Below are positions 1-12,739 of a DNA stretch of 64,000 nt, one piece after another. Position 1 is the first letter of the stretch; every line of letters begins with the position of its first letter. The translations under genes were made by a program, and so were the position numbers. The stretch is taken from positions 248,001 to 312,000 of the forward strand of contig JAWZYV010019608.1 of the NCBI GenBank assembly GCA_038373885.1, read 5' to 3'. Origin of the DNA: Cheiracanthium punctorium (taxonomy: Eukaryota > Arthropoda > Arachnida > Araneae > Cheiracanthiidae). Below the pieces are notes generated by a model. That model made no database searches and was not told the DNA's origin. It saw only the letters and a program-made list of their open reading frames with translations.

Positions 1-1035
1 GAATGCATGAGAAGAATGTCAGGATAAATGCTCTTTTATCAGATGAAAAAAAAAAATACAGAGGGAAGTAATCTCGAAGGAAGAAAAAAGAATGAAACAA
101 TCCCAAGTTCCTAAATATTTTATTAAAATTTAAAAATATGTTTGTATAAATACTTCATTAATATGCAGTTTCATAAATATCGCAACAAATAATATTATTT
201 AGATTTTCTGTTTTCTTGGCTATGAAATGTTTATACCGCTTTGAGTGACCACCTCATCTATCGCAGTTGAGTTAAAAAAAATTTTAGCAAAAAAGTTAAA
301 ATGAAAAAAAAAAAAAAAAAACTTTACCAAAATGCTAAAAAACCGCAAAGGAAAAACCGCTATCGCATTAGCGTGAAAGATTTTTACCTCTGGATGCTTT
401 AGCAGAAAAAGTTAAAACCCTCTTACTTCAATTTAGAATAAGTTTGCGCAGTTGTAAACCTGTCATTTGAAGTTGCGATATCGCACTTGAAACAGTATAT
501 TTATCCTCCTTTTAATTGTTTTCCTTACACACAAACCACAAAAAAAAGAAGAAAAGAAAACCTACTTTATTTTATTTTGGATGCTTAAAGTGTAATGAAA
601 CTTAATTAAATAAACGTGAGTGAGCGTTACGTCACATTGCACAATTTGCGTCTCATTGATATTAAGCGCACTTAGAATAATAAACCTAAATAGAAAATGG
701 CGCCACCCGTGCTAACAATCTCATGAATTTACCTTGAAATTTCGCAAGTTAGTCTGGCAGTAGAATACTGAATAAAAGTCGCCTCAGAAAACTTGACTGT
801 TGTGTAAAAAACACGTGGGATATACCACCTCATTATGCATGCATACCTACAGTTTATTTATAGATTTGATATTTTGCACGTGTCTGAATATAAATTTGGA
901 ATTATTAAAATCAAAAATAAAAAAGGCAAAAGGACAGCTTTTTACCCTTCCATACCTCGTTTTCTCTCACTCTCGCTTTCAGTGATGAAATATTTTGTCT
1001 GCGCAGAAATAATTATATGTATATGTATGTATACG
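1..1035. other. AT-rich DNA without recognised features
   Basis: No coding, RNA or TIR structure was recognised; only short A runs and chance ORFs of 61-67 codons. Confidence 0.6.
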
Positions 1036-1037
1036 TA

Positions 1038-1310
1038 GGTGGTTCCAAAAGTAAGGTAACAATAGAACTCTCACGTATTCACCGAGCGAATGGAATTCTA
1101 TGTCTAGATTACAGCAGACGATCACAGCAATCAAACGCCGCTTAATACCGCGTGGTTCGCTACAACGCTTCTGATGAAGCGTATTGGAGCATCTTCCCTA
1201 CAGCCCGGATCTCGCACCCTATGATTTCCATCCCTCCGGGCCGCTGAAGAATAACTTGGCAAGACGGCATTTCCGAACCGATGCAACAGTTCAGGAAGTG
1301 CCGTTGGTAA
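1038..1310 (+). pseudogene. Mariner-family transposase scrap with possible 5' TIR
   Basis: In one frame (1181-1306) the translation reads LEHLPYSPDLAPYDFH and continues GPLKNNLARRHFR. This is the mariner DD34D C-terminal signature, with the third catalytic Asp in 'APYDFH' still present. Just upstream, 1038-1075 (GGTTCCAAAAGTAAGGTAAC) looks like a mariner TIR, but no matching right TIR follows. The rest of the transposase is missing or out of frame. It is a dead, internally deleted relic. Confidence 0.7.
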
Positions 1311-1518
1311 GGCCCATCTTAATTTTTTTTTGCTTGCTTTCTTTATCATTTTTTTTTTTTTTTTTTTTTATATATATAATTTGATCACACTTCAAAACTT
1401 TCCATAGATAAAAACATTCATACATTTTATTTACTCTCGAATCACCATAGTTAGAAAAAATTTCATAAAATCAATTTTAGTTAAATTTTTATGTACAGTT
1501 TAGAAAACATTAAATAAT

Positions 1519-1540
1519 GTATATATATATATATATATAT
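1519..1540. repeat. (TA)n microsatellite
   Basis: A run of alternating T and A, about 11 units. Confidence 0.9.
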
Positions 1541-1671
1541 TTTTAAATCTCTAACATTCTCATTCTTGATTATTGTACAGGTTTCGGATTGTACATCTAA
1601 ATACTGATAGAGACTCCAAACGCTGACTTGTTCCACTCCCATAGTTTTATAATAAATATTAATATTTGGGG

Positions 1672-1975
1672 TAAACAAAACTTTTTTTAAAAAATTGATG
1701 AACGATTGGAAATTAATTATTTACGTTTTAAATATCAATGTTAATTTAAAAACACGTATGTAGATGGTCCCTCAAAAATAATGTATATACTAGATAAAAA
1801 CACTAACATTAAAACAAATTGATAAGCAAAACTTTTTGAAAATGTAATGAGCGTTTGGAAATGAATTATTAACGTTTTAAATATCAAAATTAACTTAAAA
1901 ACACATACGCAGATGGTCCTTCAAAAATAATGCTTATAGATAAAAACACTAACATGAATAGCGGTAAAAACAGAT
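1672..1975. repeat. Two-copy tandem duplication, unit about 150 bp
   Basis: GCAAAACTTTTT-like and GATGGTCC(C/T)TCAAAAATAAT segments recur about 150 bp apart (near 1675/1826 and 1763/1912), as do 'TTTGGAAAT.AATTATT.ACG' and 'AAAAACACTAACAT'. The copies have diverged by scattered substitutions. Confidence 0.75.
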
Positions 1976-4625
1976 TTTTTGCGCGACGATTATGATTGAA
2001 AAATATTTTGATTTCACTTTTTTTTTTCCTTTTTTTAAAAATATAATGTACAAAATATTTTTGTTTCAATTACAACTTTAAAAAAATTAGCTCTTTTAGA
2101 TTCGTTAAATTTATTTTTTATTGCACTTGCTATAACCTTAATTATTACCAGTCACGGGTTTCGCTAAAGCTTTCGCATAGGAAAGGTTCAGCTATGGCTG
2201 GGTCCATTCTAAAACATTTCAATTTAATTACGAATTTTTAATCTTCCTCCTGGTGAATTTTATTTGTTACTCATTATATTATAGAGTTAAATAATGAATA
2301 ATCATTTATACGTTTTATATTTGCTGGATTTACTTTTAAGAATATCAGATTTTAATATTTTTTTTGTGACAACTGATAAGGTTAAAGAGTGATTAAGACT
2401 GAATAATGTAATTTATTTATTAATTGAATTAATATTAAGTAGAAAATAAAAGTTTTATGGCTATGTTTTAATTTTATAAAGCGCTATTGAGTTGCAGTTG
2501 TTTCTGTTGCGTAAATTTTACTATTTTTAGACACAAAAATTATATAATTCTTACTATTTCATATTAAAAATACCACACATGGATTTGAAATCAATAAATT
2601 AAGTTTTATTATATTTATGGTAGTCAGCCATTTTACATACGAAATAATAATTTAGTGGTAACTACATAAAATTAAAAATAGTTATTTACTTTTAGAATCG
2701 CTCATAATTATTTTCATTATATTCAATGTATAGTAATGTTACGTCAGTTTGAGTCGCAATTAATTTAAATAAATTTCTCACTGCTTTTAGAATTTCTAAA
2801 TTTAATTTAATAAAGTAGCAATTCACAACGTTAGCTACTCAAGAAAATTGTCTTAAACAAAATATCCCTCCTAAAGACTTACAAGCATAAAAAAAAAACT
2901 AAATAAATTTTAAAAAATTTTAGTTTAGCCTTTTAACTTAACAAATTATTGGAACCTTTTTTTTTTTTCATCCCTCTGAAATTCTAAATAGCAAAGCCCT
3001 AAATTTTATTTAAAATATATTTAGAGTATATACGTAAAGTGTGTTTTCGAATATGCTAATAAAGTAATAATATGTAAAATACATTAATAAAACATACATC
3101 CAAAAACTTTTTAACACCTTTTAGCTTAAGCGTTGTCGTTTTTAAAACTTCGAGTTTAATTTTGTTCCACAGAAGATGTATTGACTTCAACATATATTTT
3201 ACCAAAATGTGGGTCTATCTATAAGAAATATTTTTTTAAATTGTTTTTTTTTTTTTGGGGGGGGGGGGGATTATAATTGTATCCCATATTTTCAAATGCT
3301 TTCGAGTTTTTAATTTTTTCTCATCCTCGAAAAAAAAAAAAATTAGGCTGAACTTTATATAATAATAATAATACTAAATCCATAATTTGTTTCTCCCTCT
3401 CTTCCATTCTTTCTCTCTCGTGAAACTGTACGTACCGAATTTATAAGTGCATTGTTTCTCAAATATCTGCAATTTATGCATTATACATAAAATCGAAAAT
3501 GCTTTTTCCACTTATAAAATCTAGAAGTTATCGCTTTACTGTTACATATTTCTCTGAAAAATTCCACCAAGCAAACATAAACAAAGAGTGGCTTACCTTG
3601 TATCCCAGACCCCTTTTTCCGGAGTGTCTATCTATCAGAGCCTACTCGAGCGCCTTGAGATAAAACTGAGGCGCTTTCGTCCTTGAAAACCTACAAGCTG
3701 CTTGCTCTGCCGCGATTTCTCTTTATTCTAGCAACCAAACTGGTTTCGAAGCAAATTTGGATTCCTTTTATTAGAGAATTACTAAACTGGAGATTTCGCA
3801 TTATTTTATTTTACAGGAAGAGAAATGGGGGGGGGGGTACACAACGAATATGTTGCAAGGTTTCAGTTCCAAAACTGGGTGCCCATAAAAATTTTTGGAT
3901 GGGGAAGGTCAAGTAAGAAGGGAGTAGGGTTATTAGTTTGACTCAGTGGAACAGTTGAAAGACAAAACCGGAGGAGCAACCCTAAAACGGAGGTATATCT
4001 TCGCTATTGCGTCTTTTTAACGATGGGCGTTTAACTTATCTTCTTCCAAAATCTTCGAAGGTTGTTTTAACACCATCTCACAAAATAGATAAAGGGAAAT
4101 AAAATAATCTAAAGTAGCCCTTAAAATTGGAAATTTTGAAATTTTAAGTGTATATTTTATGATCATTTTAACCACAGACAGTTAAGTTTTTAAATTTATT
4201 TATTTTATTTGGTGTCTTTATTTTTATTTTAAAGCATTTATTATTGTACATTTTTTTTTAATTTTTATGAGAATAGTTAATATATATTAATTATTTTATC
4301 AAAATATCAAAATGTTGGACAAGCACTATAATTAAGTCCCTTTCTTCAGACACCTAATAGTTCCGCTCTAATATTAAGGGAATACTGTTTTGTAACATAT
4401 TTTATGTTTGTGACGGAATAAAATTCTTTAAAGATCACAAAATAGTTTGATGTTTTTCACTTACTCAACAAATAAACATTTATCGCCTTGAACTTCCCTC
4501 ATTCCCTATTCAACCAAATTTTAGCATTCAAAGCATAATGTTCTATTTTAAATTTCATCTCAGTACGGGTTAAAATTAGACTTCAGTTTATATTTATATT
4601 TTTCATCTTTTACAAATTTATGGCA
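1976..4625. other. AT-rich intergenic DNA
   Basis: Nothing gene-like was seen. There is a T run joined to a G run near 3241-3270 and assorted A/T runs. The 77-codon ORF at 3683 has no recognisable features. Confidence 0.55.
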
Positions 4626-4629
4626 TTAA

Positions 4630-4905
4630 CCCATTTATACCTAGTGTCCCTTTTTTGGGACGGCATTATCGCTATTAGTCGAAAACGTTATTTATTTTTC
4701 CTGGCCTTTATTCACGAGTATTGAACCTCAACTCCACAATATATTTGAACATTACGAAGTAGAATGTAGACATTTCAATTTTTATGCATACTGATTTTAA
4801 AAGCAATCACCCCTTGTTCAAGAAGTTGACATCAGAAATTTATCTATTACTTCAGGTATTAGCAAAAATCGAAGAAAGTCGCAAAAATATCTGGGCACAA
4901 ATGGG
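4630..4905. mobile_element. TTAA-flanked MITE (piggyBac-like)
   Basis: Ends are CCCATTTATACCTAGTG and, inverted, CCCATTTGTGCCCAG. Each end is directly flanked by TTAA (4626-4629 and 4906-4909). TTAA target sites with CCC-starting TIRs are the piggyBac hallmark. 276 bp, no ORF. Confidence 0.75.
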
Positions 4906-4909
4906 TTAA

Positions 4910-6544
4910 AATACACTTACGATTTTTGCAAGTTATAGCTGATTTTTAACGGTGCATTTCGAAGAACTCATGTGGTTTCAGTACATGAATTAAAAAAAAA
5001 AAAGATTAAGTCAAGCACTTTAAAATTTTTAGGTTTCTTTACAAACTGTAGGTACTATACATTGAAATAAACGATAAACTTGTATCAATCATATGAAACT
5101 TTAGAAAATATTCTTTTTTTTAATTGAAAGTTCCATAAAAGGTACCATTTAATCAATTATTTCAGTGCGTAGTGCAACTTATATAAAGAATTACATCCTG
5201 AATTCTTTTTTAAATCCCTGTCACTATGAGTTTAATTTAATTTGCGTACCAAGACCACGTGGGATATTTTATTCTTGGGAGTGAAAATAACGGTTACGAG
5301 TCCCTTAATAAATAAGTAATATATTTATCCCCCTCCCTCCGGACTTTTTTTCTGCTTTCTTGTGATAAAGAGAAAAGGGTTGCTGTATTCTTTCTGCAGT
5401 TTCTCCCTGTCTCTAAAAAATTCGTTTTTCTGCATTAAAAAAAATAAATTACGTTTATTAACATGCGTATATTATACTATAGTGTGTATAAATAAAAAAT
5501 TGGCAATAAGAATAAAATTTTGAACAATAGGAGGCGGGCCAGAACGTGGGCTCTCGGGCCGTATTTTGAACAATCCTGAAATCTATAATACTTCACTTTT
5601 CCTTACCAAATCAATTTTAGTATTAGACTCCTAACCATTCGAATCTACATAACACAATATACAAATTGAAAAAGAAATATTTTGTGTAACGAAATAATGA
5701 ACTTATATTTCGATGTTTAATATTTAGTTATACAGTATATGCAAAACTACTTACTTCGAAAAAGTTTCGATTTTCAACATTGCCCTGAAAATAACAATCT
5801 CGCTGCAGCCCAAAATCTAAGAATTTTTATGACTGTCAGTTTTATTTTTATTTATGTAGTATTTTCGAATCATCTGAAAACTGCTGTAATATTAAAACTG
5901 AGTACTGGATTTTAAAAAAATAAAAAAAAGAATAGACTATACAAAATCCTTGGGTGGATATCCACTCAAATTCACTGAAAATTATTCGACTTGCTTAAAG
6001 CAACCACTGTATACGCCATGATGCTGCAACCACAAGCTGAAATGCAACACAAACGCTGTTTCATTATTCGAGTTTCTTCATCACTCCAAAAGAAAGTAGA
6101 AGAAGAAGTAAAAAAAGAAAAGAAGTGCATTACGAAATTACGCAGCGAGTCTCATTCATGACAGTTTTACTCGATGTTAAATTAGCCTCTGTAAAAGACT
6201 ACCCATCGCGCCGACACTGATGTATGTGGCAAATGAAGTGCCAATTTAAGCCGCGTTGCACTGCTGGCAGAGGCGTTCTTTGCGGAGCAGTTTTCGCATC
6301 AGAGGTTCTTTCACATCTCAATTTCAGATCAGAGGTCCTTAAACTTTTCCAGTCCTGTGACCCAACTCCATATGTTTTTTTTTTTTTTTTTTTTTTTTTT
6401 GTTTGTTTCGTACTAATTTAAAATAAATAAATAAATAAATAAATAATAGTCCAGGACCTGAGTACAGTTCTGAGGGAAAATTTGAGTATGCAGATTTTTT
6501 TCTTTTTTCAGGAATGTTTAGTAGGTGTCTTAGTAAGCATGTTG
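4910..6544. other. AT-rich intergenic DNA with (AAAT)n
   Basis: No gene recognised. Holds a T run at about 6374-6400 and an (AAAT)n tract at about 6420-6447. Confidence 0.55.
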
Positions 6545-7208
6545 AGTTGGGTCAGGGTTGCCAGATCAAAATTTATGAAAATAGCCAAATTGCTTCTGAA
6601 AATTAGCCAAACTGGCGATTGCGGCGCCATCTTTTGAATTTTTAATAAAGCTTTGCAGAATTTGAAGTTGGAATAGAGTATGAACACGTTTTTTACATAA
6701 GGGGGAGGGAGCGAGTTTCTCTCAAAATCTTTTGATTTAAAACATTTGTTTAAAAATTTAAAGAGAAACTTCTATTTTCTGCTCTTGAATTTCGTACATG
6801 CTCAACCTATAAAGAAAAACAAAACTGTTCATACAGTTGGGCAAATGAACAAAATAGGTACCTATGTTTTGATTAATACTTAATCAACAATTCCTCATAC
6901 TGTATAATAAATACGTATATACTGAGGAATTCTGTCTATATTAGTAACATAGAGACAGTGGCGCACACAGAATTTTCTCCTGGAGGGAGTCCATCCCATA
7001 AAGCTGCGACATCAACCACCTGAAAAAATACGGATTTTTTTATAGTAACTAGAGATGAGACGGGCTCAGCCCGAGCCCGGGCCCGAACCGGGCTCGGGCT
7101 CTGTAATTCACAACTGCGTTCGGGCTCGGGCTCGTGAAAAATTTCTCCTTTATTAAACATACTCATTGAAACAGATTTTAAAAAGCGATTCATGAGGAAA
7201 TAAAATTA

Positions 7209-7394
7209 TAGTCAAGTCCGGTTATAGCGAACCTCTGGGGACCATCAAATTTCGTCCACTCTATCCGAAGTTCACTAAAACCCAAGTGTCTTCCAGATGG
7301 ATAGAGATACTGTACGTGAATCGGGACTAATGGTTTGCATTCACTATAGCCGATGGTTCACTATATCCGGGTTCACTATAAACGGAGTTGACTG
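7209..7394. mobile_element. Pogo/Tigger-like MITE
   Basis: TIRs (C/T)AGTCAA(G/C)TCCG(G/T)TTATAG(C/T)GAAC at both ends, flanked by TA. The interior repeats 'GGTTCACTATA'. 186 bp, nested in the MITE at 7050. Confidence 0.7.
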
Positions 7395-7427
7395 TACTTA
7401 TAAAAAAAAAAAAATAGTGGCACTGTC

Positions 7428-7595
7428 CAGGGGCGTAGCCAGGGGGGGGGATATCGGGATATTACCCCCCCCCAGAAATTTTTGGATTAGTGATGAAATT
7501 CCGTCTATTTATACACATATAAGTTCATATCCCCCCCCCGAAAAATTTTCCAGGTGCATATCCCCCCTCGAAAAATTTTCGTGGCTACGCGCCTG
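7428..7595. mobile_element. hAT MITE, CAGGGGCGTAGCC family, subtype A
   Basis: TIR CAGGGGCGTAGCCAGG; right end GTGGCTACGCGCCTG. Perfect 8-bp target duplication GCACTGTC on both sides (7420-7427, 7596-7603). Interior contains G and C runs and GATTAGTGATGAAATTCC. Same subtype as 56603-56742. Confidence 0.88.
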
Positions 7596-8326
7596 GCACT
7601 GTCGCCTAGAAGCGACTTATCGCCCTGTCGCGTGAAGCTGTTTGGATATTTCAGAACGGCGGCTTATATTGATTAGTGAGTCATGAGATCCTACATTATT
7701 TGATAAATATGGATATATAAAGAATTGGAAAGTGCATTGAGAGTTTGCAACTCTATTTGTCTTTAATTTACACAAACGGCAAAATTCATTGTATTCTATC
7801 AATGAAGTAATTGGATTCTTTTTTATCTTTAACTGAAATTTCGGGCTCGAGCTCCGACTTAAATAATATTGCTCGGGCTCGGGCTCCGACTTAAATAATA
7901 TTGCTCGGGCTCGGGCGGGCTCGGATTAAAAGACCGCGGGCTCGGGCTTCAAAAAATGAGCCCGAACTCATCTCTAATAAGTAACCCCTCTTTTACTGTG
8001 TTTATTCATCTTAATTAGTGAAAATAAGAATTTGATAATGCATTCCAACATATTTAAATGTAAAAAATTAGATTACGGTTTAACGAAGGAAAATTCATAA
8101 CTCTTTTGGGAGGGGTCCGGACCCCTTGGACCCCTCCCTTGTGTGCGACACTGCAGAGAGATGATTTTATTTTGGGGGGTGGGAGCTGCCTATCAAATTG
8201 TAACTTAAGTAAATGTATTCAATTCAAGAATGATAAGATAAAGATAGCTTACCAAAAACAAAAAGTAGTCAGATTTCGAGGAAAAAAGAATAAGAAAATG
8301 GGTTTTCATCAAAGGAAATCATTTTC

Positions 8327-9437
8327 AGTAGGAGGTATGGTTTTCACGGACGGCCATCAACGTTGAACACCTTTGAGGCATGGAGTCAATGAGGCTATTA
8401 ATCACGAGTTGGGGTATTCTGTCCCACTCTTCCAGAAGAGCTCTTTCCAGTTCTTGGAGAGTTTGTGGGGGTGGTTGGCGGCCAGCAACTCGTCTTCCTA
8501 GAGCGTCCCAAACGTGCTGTATTGGATTCATGTCTGGAGAACATGCTGGCCATTCCATTCGTACGATTCCTTCCTCGAAAAGGAAATCCTGCACCAGGTT
8601 AGCACGATGTGGCCTGCAGTTATCGTCCATTAAAATGAAGTTATCTCCGATTGCTGCAGCGTAAGGGACTACAATAGATCTGAGGATCTCATCCCTATAT
8701 CGGCGATCAGTCAGAGGTCCATCTCAAATGAGTCCCTAGTAGCACAACTAGTTCAAAAAACGTTCAAATTACGTTGGAAACACGTTTTTTGACGTTAAAA
8801 AACGTGTTCTAAACGACTTTTGGACTAATTGTGCTACTAGGGGTAGAGGTCTATGCGCCCGTCAATGGAGATGCCACCATACACCGACACTCCCCCACCG
8901 CCAAAGCTGACACTTTCGTGCACGAACGCAGGATTATTCCTACTGCCACGGTTCCTCCAGATGAAAATACGCCTATTATCAGGATGAACTTAAAAACGGG
9001 ACTCGTCAGAAAAAAGAACATTGCTCCACTCATTTCTCCTTCAGTTCGCATGCTCTGTTGCTCACTCCCTGCAGTCGCGACGATGCCTTGATGTTAGTCT
9101 AACACATACCATCGGTCGGCGAGCATACAGACCTACACCATCGAGCCGGTTTCGGACAGTCTGAGTTGAAACCGTGGTGCCAGTAGCCGAGCGAAGGTGT
9201 TGTTGGAGAAGAGTAGCGTTCATATTCCGGTGTCTCCTAACCGTTAACACAAAATAACGATCTTCAATGGGCGTTGTTGCCCGTCTACGACCTTGCCCCG
9301 GTCTTCGGCCTGCACTTTCAGTCACCAAAAACCGGTTCCAGATCCTGGAAATCACACTTTGTGACACTCCAATGGCTTGCGCTACTTCGGCTTGAGTTTG
9401 GCCCCCTTCTAACCTACCGACAACTCTCCAAGCTTCT
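8327..9437 (-). pseudogene. Tc1-like transposase pseudogene, main part
   Basis: Reading on the minus strand from 9437: EAWRVVGRLEGGQTQAEVAQ, then a helix-turn-helix region (SQSVISRIWNRF), GRRPGQGRRR, FSDESRF (first Asp), DNRRIFIWRNR, FGGGGVSVYGGISIDGRIDL, DGPLTDRRYRDEIL, MDDNCRPHRANL (second Asp), PACSPDMNPIQHVWDALGRR. It is dead: a TAA follows DESRF, a MITE-like insert breaks it at about 8733-8842, and the third catalytic residue is Gln ('NPIQH' for the usual 'NPIEH'). Its N-terminus lies at 12740-12810, on the other side of a hAT element. Confidence 0.9.
8733..8842. mobile_element. Small palindromic MITE inside the Tc1 pseudogene
   Basis: Ends CCCTAGTAGCACAACTAGT and inverted CCCTAGTAGCACAATTAGTC. 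The centre is made of inverted ACGTTTT motifs. About 110 bp. It interrupts the transposase between 'GRIDL' and 'GPLTDRR'. No clear target duplication. Confidence 0.7.
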
Positions 9438-9655
9438 CAGGGCCGGCCTTTTATCTGAAGAGGCCCGGTTGCAAGCATTTTTTGGGGCCCCCCAAAATAC
9501 CAAACGATAAAATTGCATGAATGAGTTGTACATTTATATGTATACAGCTCCTAGTAAAATAATTGCCATATCTGAAAGCTACTCTTAATTTGACTAACTT
9601 TTCAAATTGGAAGTATGTTTCTATCACTTACGATTTAATAGATAATCGCTGTAAC

Positions 9656-9820
9656 CAGGGGCGTAGCCAAGGGGTGGGTTAGGGGGGTCATAACCCCCAT
9701 GAGGAATTTTTCGCCTTACAAAATGTATATTCTTCACTCCCTTATCACACACATGTATGCATGTATGTGAGTTGCAGTAGTCGTAACTCCCCACATGAAA
9801 AATGTCTGGCTACGCCCCTG
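9656..9820. mobile_element. hAT MITE, CAGGGGCGTAGCC family, subtype B
   Basis: TIRs CAGGGGCGTAGCCA / TGGCTACGCCCCTG, with perfect 8-bp duplication GCTGTAAC. Interior has TTACAAAATGTATATTCTTC and ACACACATGTATGC. Nested inside the hAT element at 9438. Confidence 0.9.
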
Positions 9821-9828
9821 GCTGTAAC

Positions 9829-10446
9829 TAACATCTATTTTGAAACACCTAGTATAATAAAAATAGACATAAAACATTCATCTAACTGCATACTTTGTTT
9901 AATTGTGCACTTTCTGCATAGGGATCCAATCTGCATAAATGCTAGTGATGAAAATAATCTAAATATTACTTTCTTCAAAGGTTGAAAATATGATTAAATT
10001 GATAGACTTCAATTCATAATTTAAGTTTGAGGAACTATATAAAATTCAAGTTATTTCTGAAATATACGTACACCATATGCAGATGTTAATACATTTGTAT
10101 AACGTTCAATACAAACATATCCTTGCAATGGTTTTGAGTTAATGAAAGTAAAAGAAACTAACAAAACACTGGCTCAAATATTAGGTCTCAAAAACTAGAA
10201 GAGTGCTGTCGATTTGGCCAACAGATTCGTAACCCAACAGACTTTGTTTGCGTACCTTCAAAGATTATTTCCAATACAGGTTATTTTTAATTAATTCCAG
10301 ACGTGGAAAACGTGAAGGTGAAAACGAATGGTTATCCGATACTTCTAGGTTTATTTACAAACATGTGCGCACCAGCACATCCCATCCCATTACTCTTCTT
10401 TCAAAAAGGGTGATTTTCCCCTGTGTAAAATGCCCCTCGGGTCACC

Positions 10447-10478
<32 letters not shown>

Positions 10479-12739
10479 GAGTTCCAGAGATTTTCTCCCA
10501 TTCGAGAAAAATGAATACTTAGCAATAGTATGATGTTCGTGTGTGTGTTATGTACTTTAGCGCACTTGAAGTGTAATTTTTAAACATGTTCTTTAAAAGA
10601 TTTTTGCGCTGTACTGTTTACCCGCATGCCGCATATGAATGATAATAACTATAAACAAGGGCAACAGTGGGAGGCTAAGGTTAAAAAATTACTACAAACA
10701 GGTTAAAATGTATGCACAATTCATTACAGTCAAGGCTTGCTGATAACCACTTAAAAATGTTCAAATATATACGGAAAATTCCAAAATATAGAAAATCTGA
10801 GAAGAATTTTCTTAAAATATTTTTTACTTTTAAATCATTTGTATATATTTTTTTAAATCTAAATTTTGTTAACAAACTACTACTAACACTAACCAAACTC
10901 TTTCAAATGTGGCCGGATTATTCCACAAGCTTTCTAGAACGTAGCTTTGTTTTTTAGTTTTAAAGGGATAGCCTATTATTTGTACCTACAATGTAAAGTC
11001 CCCAAATAATCAGCGGGGTATTTCGAAAAAGTTACATAATTTTAGTATTACTTCAGTTTGTGTGCAAAAACCGACATTGAGGCAGATTTTGTTTCTTCAA
11101 CATTACGCGCTTAGAACACAGTTTAAGATATAACTTTCGAGAACTTTACCATCAAAACTGTTTTAGCTAATATTGCCTGAACGTAAAGTGAAATAAGGAC
11201 CATACATGTACTCATTTTATAGCTGAACAAATCATTTACATTTATATTTTATACAAATCTATGTAGAGCGTCTTGTAAAGTTCAGAGGAGAGTAGATTGA
11301 AGTGCACCGTCAAGTTTTTGGATTTACTATGTTTTCAGTTAAGATAACATCAACTAATTTAACTCGGACAAATATTTATTTTTTCATAAATGTTCGCATT
11401 CAAGAGACTCCACTGCATTAAAGCCTACCCCAAATTTAAGTCTTTTAGGGCCCCGAATGACTTATCAGTAACTGTATTCGCGTTCATTTCATATTTCATA
11501 CATTTTTATCTTTAAATTTGATTTATTATTGAACACAGGAAAAAAATTTGAAAAGCCAGTACGGTTTTCGGATGGTCTTCATTGATTTTGCCGTACCTAA
11601 TGTCTATATTTTCAATCTGGAGTTAATTTTGTGATATGTAGTAATTATTAATAATAGTTTTCACAGTCCAGTACTAGCTAGTAAAATTCTGGATTAGGAT
11701 TTATATATTTATATGTATATGTTTTCTAAAGAAGTGGGATGGAGGAGAGAAAAGAAAACATTTTCTGAAATCATGGGGGCCGCAAATTGAGACAGTAAAT
11801 CACCAAATGGTTAAATTTTTGTCACTGATCAGAAGTCAATTCGTACTCGGCAACAGACGCAACAATAAGACTTAATGAGTATCCAGGCATGAAATGATCG
11901 TTTTAATAACTTTGTGAAACAGTGAACTGGGAAATTTATGAAAATGGTTTTTACAAAGAAAAGGAGATTATTCCCAAAACCCAGAGCCTGACTAAAGTCG
12001 AGAGCAAACAGGGCAGTTAGCCGGGGACCCCGTTGAATAAGGGGCCTGAAATTATAAAACGACAGTGTTACCTACAGTAGAAATGTATGTGCATCACACA
12101 TACGCACACATGTATGATCAATATACTCAAAAAACAATTTATGTTTGAAGTATGTGTGAATGCATATGATTAGAACGAAAGGGGGCCCGCATAAGCGATG
12201 TCTACTCCAGGCCTCACACTGGAGACGACTCTGCCAGACCTCCTTCTTTGTTTTCCACACTAGTCTTCTCCGAAGATTTCCATAATAAAGTCTGGCTCAT
12301 TTTAAATTCCGTTCTCAGGCCCGATAATTCGCAGGAAACCATTAGCTTTAGCAACAAAAGAGGAAAGAAGAGTGTGCAGTGCATCTCTACCTGTCCAGTC
12401 CTGGGGTCCAGATGTTTTTTCCCTCCTTTGAAAAAAGGTGAGAGAGTAGTGATATGGGATATCCTATTGAACCCAGATGAAAAGGACCTCTTTTTTAAAC
12501 TGAAAAAAGAGATGAATAATGATGCTTTTAAATGATGCTTTTTAACTTTTGAAGATGCCGAGTAGCAATACTTTCATTCAACTAACATAATTTAATGAAA
12601 TTGAAATTTCCAGCTGTGTGTTAGATTAAATGTAAGATTAAAAAAATATGTAGAGCTACTTTTGATTTGGGGCCCCTCTGAAGCCGGGGCCCGGGTGCTT
12701 TGCATCCGCAGCACCCCCCCCCCCCTGTGGCCGGCCCTG
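9829..12739. other. Interior of the 3.3 kb hAT element
   Basis: AT-rich, with a T run at about 10450-10478. A stretch at about 11970-12250 has GC-rich, hAT-end-like motifs (GTTAGCCGGGGACCCCG; AGGGGGCCCGC) and may be another degenerate insert. No coding region could be supported. Confidence 0.45.

Larger units (their letters stand above)
7050..7976. mobile_element. GC-rich-ended hAT MITE, carrying two later insertions
   Basis: Ends TAGAGATGAG..CGGGCTC are inverted copies, with strings of CGGGCTCGGGCTC inside each end. The flanks ATAGTAAC (7042-7049) and ATAAGTAAC (7977-7985) are an 8-bp duplication with one inserted base. The copy at 62145-62474 lacks the middle block (about 7209-7690), which here holds a pogo-like MITE and a hAT MITE. 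Confidence 0.8.
9438..12739. mobile_element. hAT element (3.3 kb) inserted in the Tc1 transposase
   Basis: Ends CAGGGCCGGCC and GGCCGGCCCTG, flanked by a perfect 8-bp duplication AAGCTTCT (9430-9437, 12740-12747). The subterminal parts are GC-rich (GGGGCCCCCC; GGGGCCCGGG). No hAT transposase can be read inside; the longest ORF (12248-12535, 95 codons) is unrecognised. So this is a non-autonomous or decayed copy. It carries a later hAT MITE at 9656-9820. Confidence 0.88.

Noticed and set aside
8200..8320. Left TIR of the Tc1 element
   Set aside because: No sequence matching CACTGCTCAAAACAATTAAA was found; the end may be lost.
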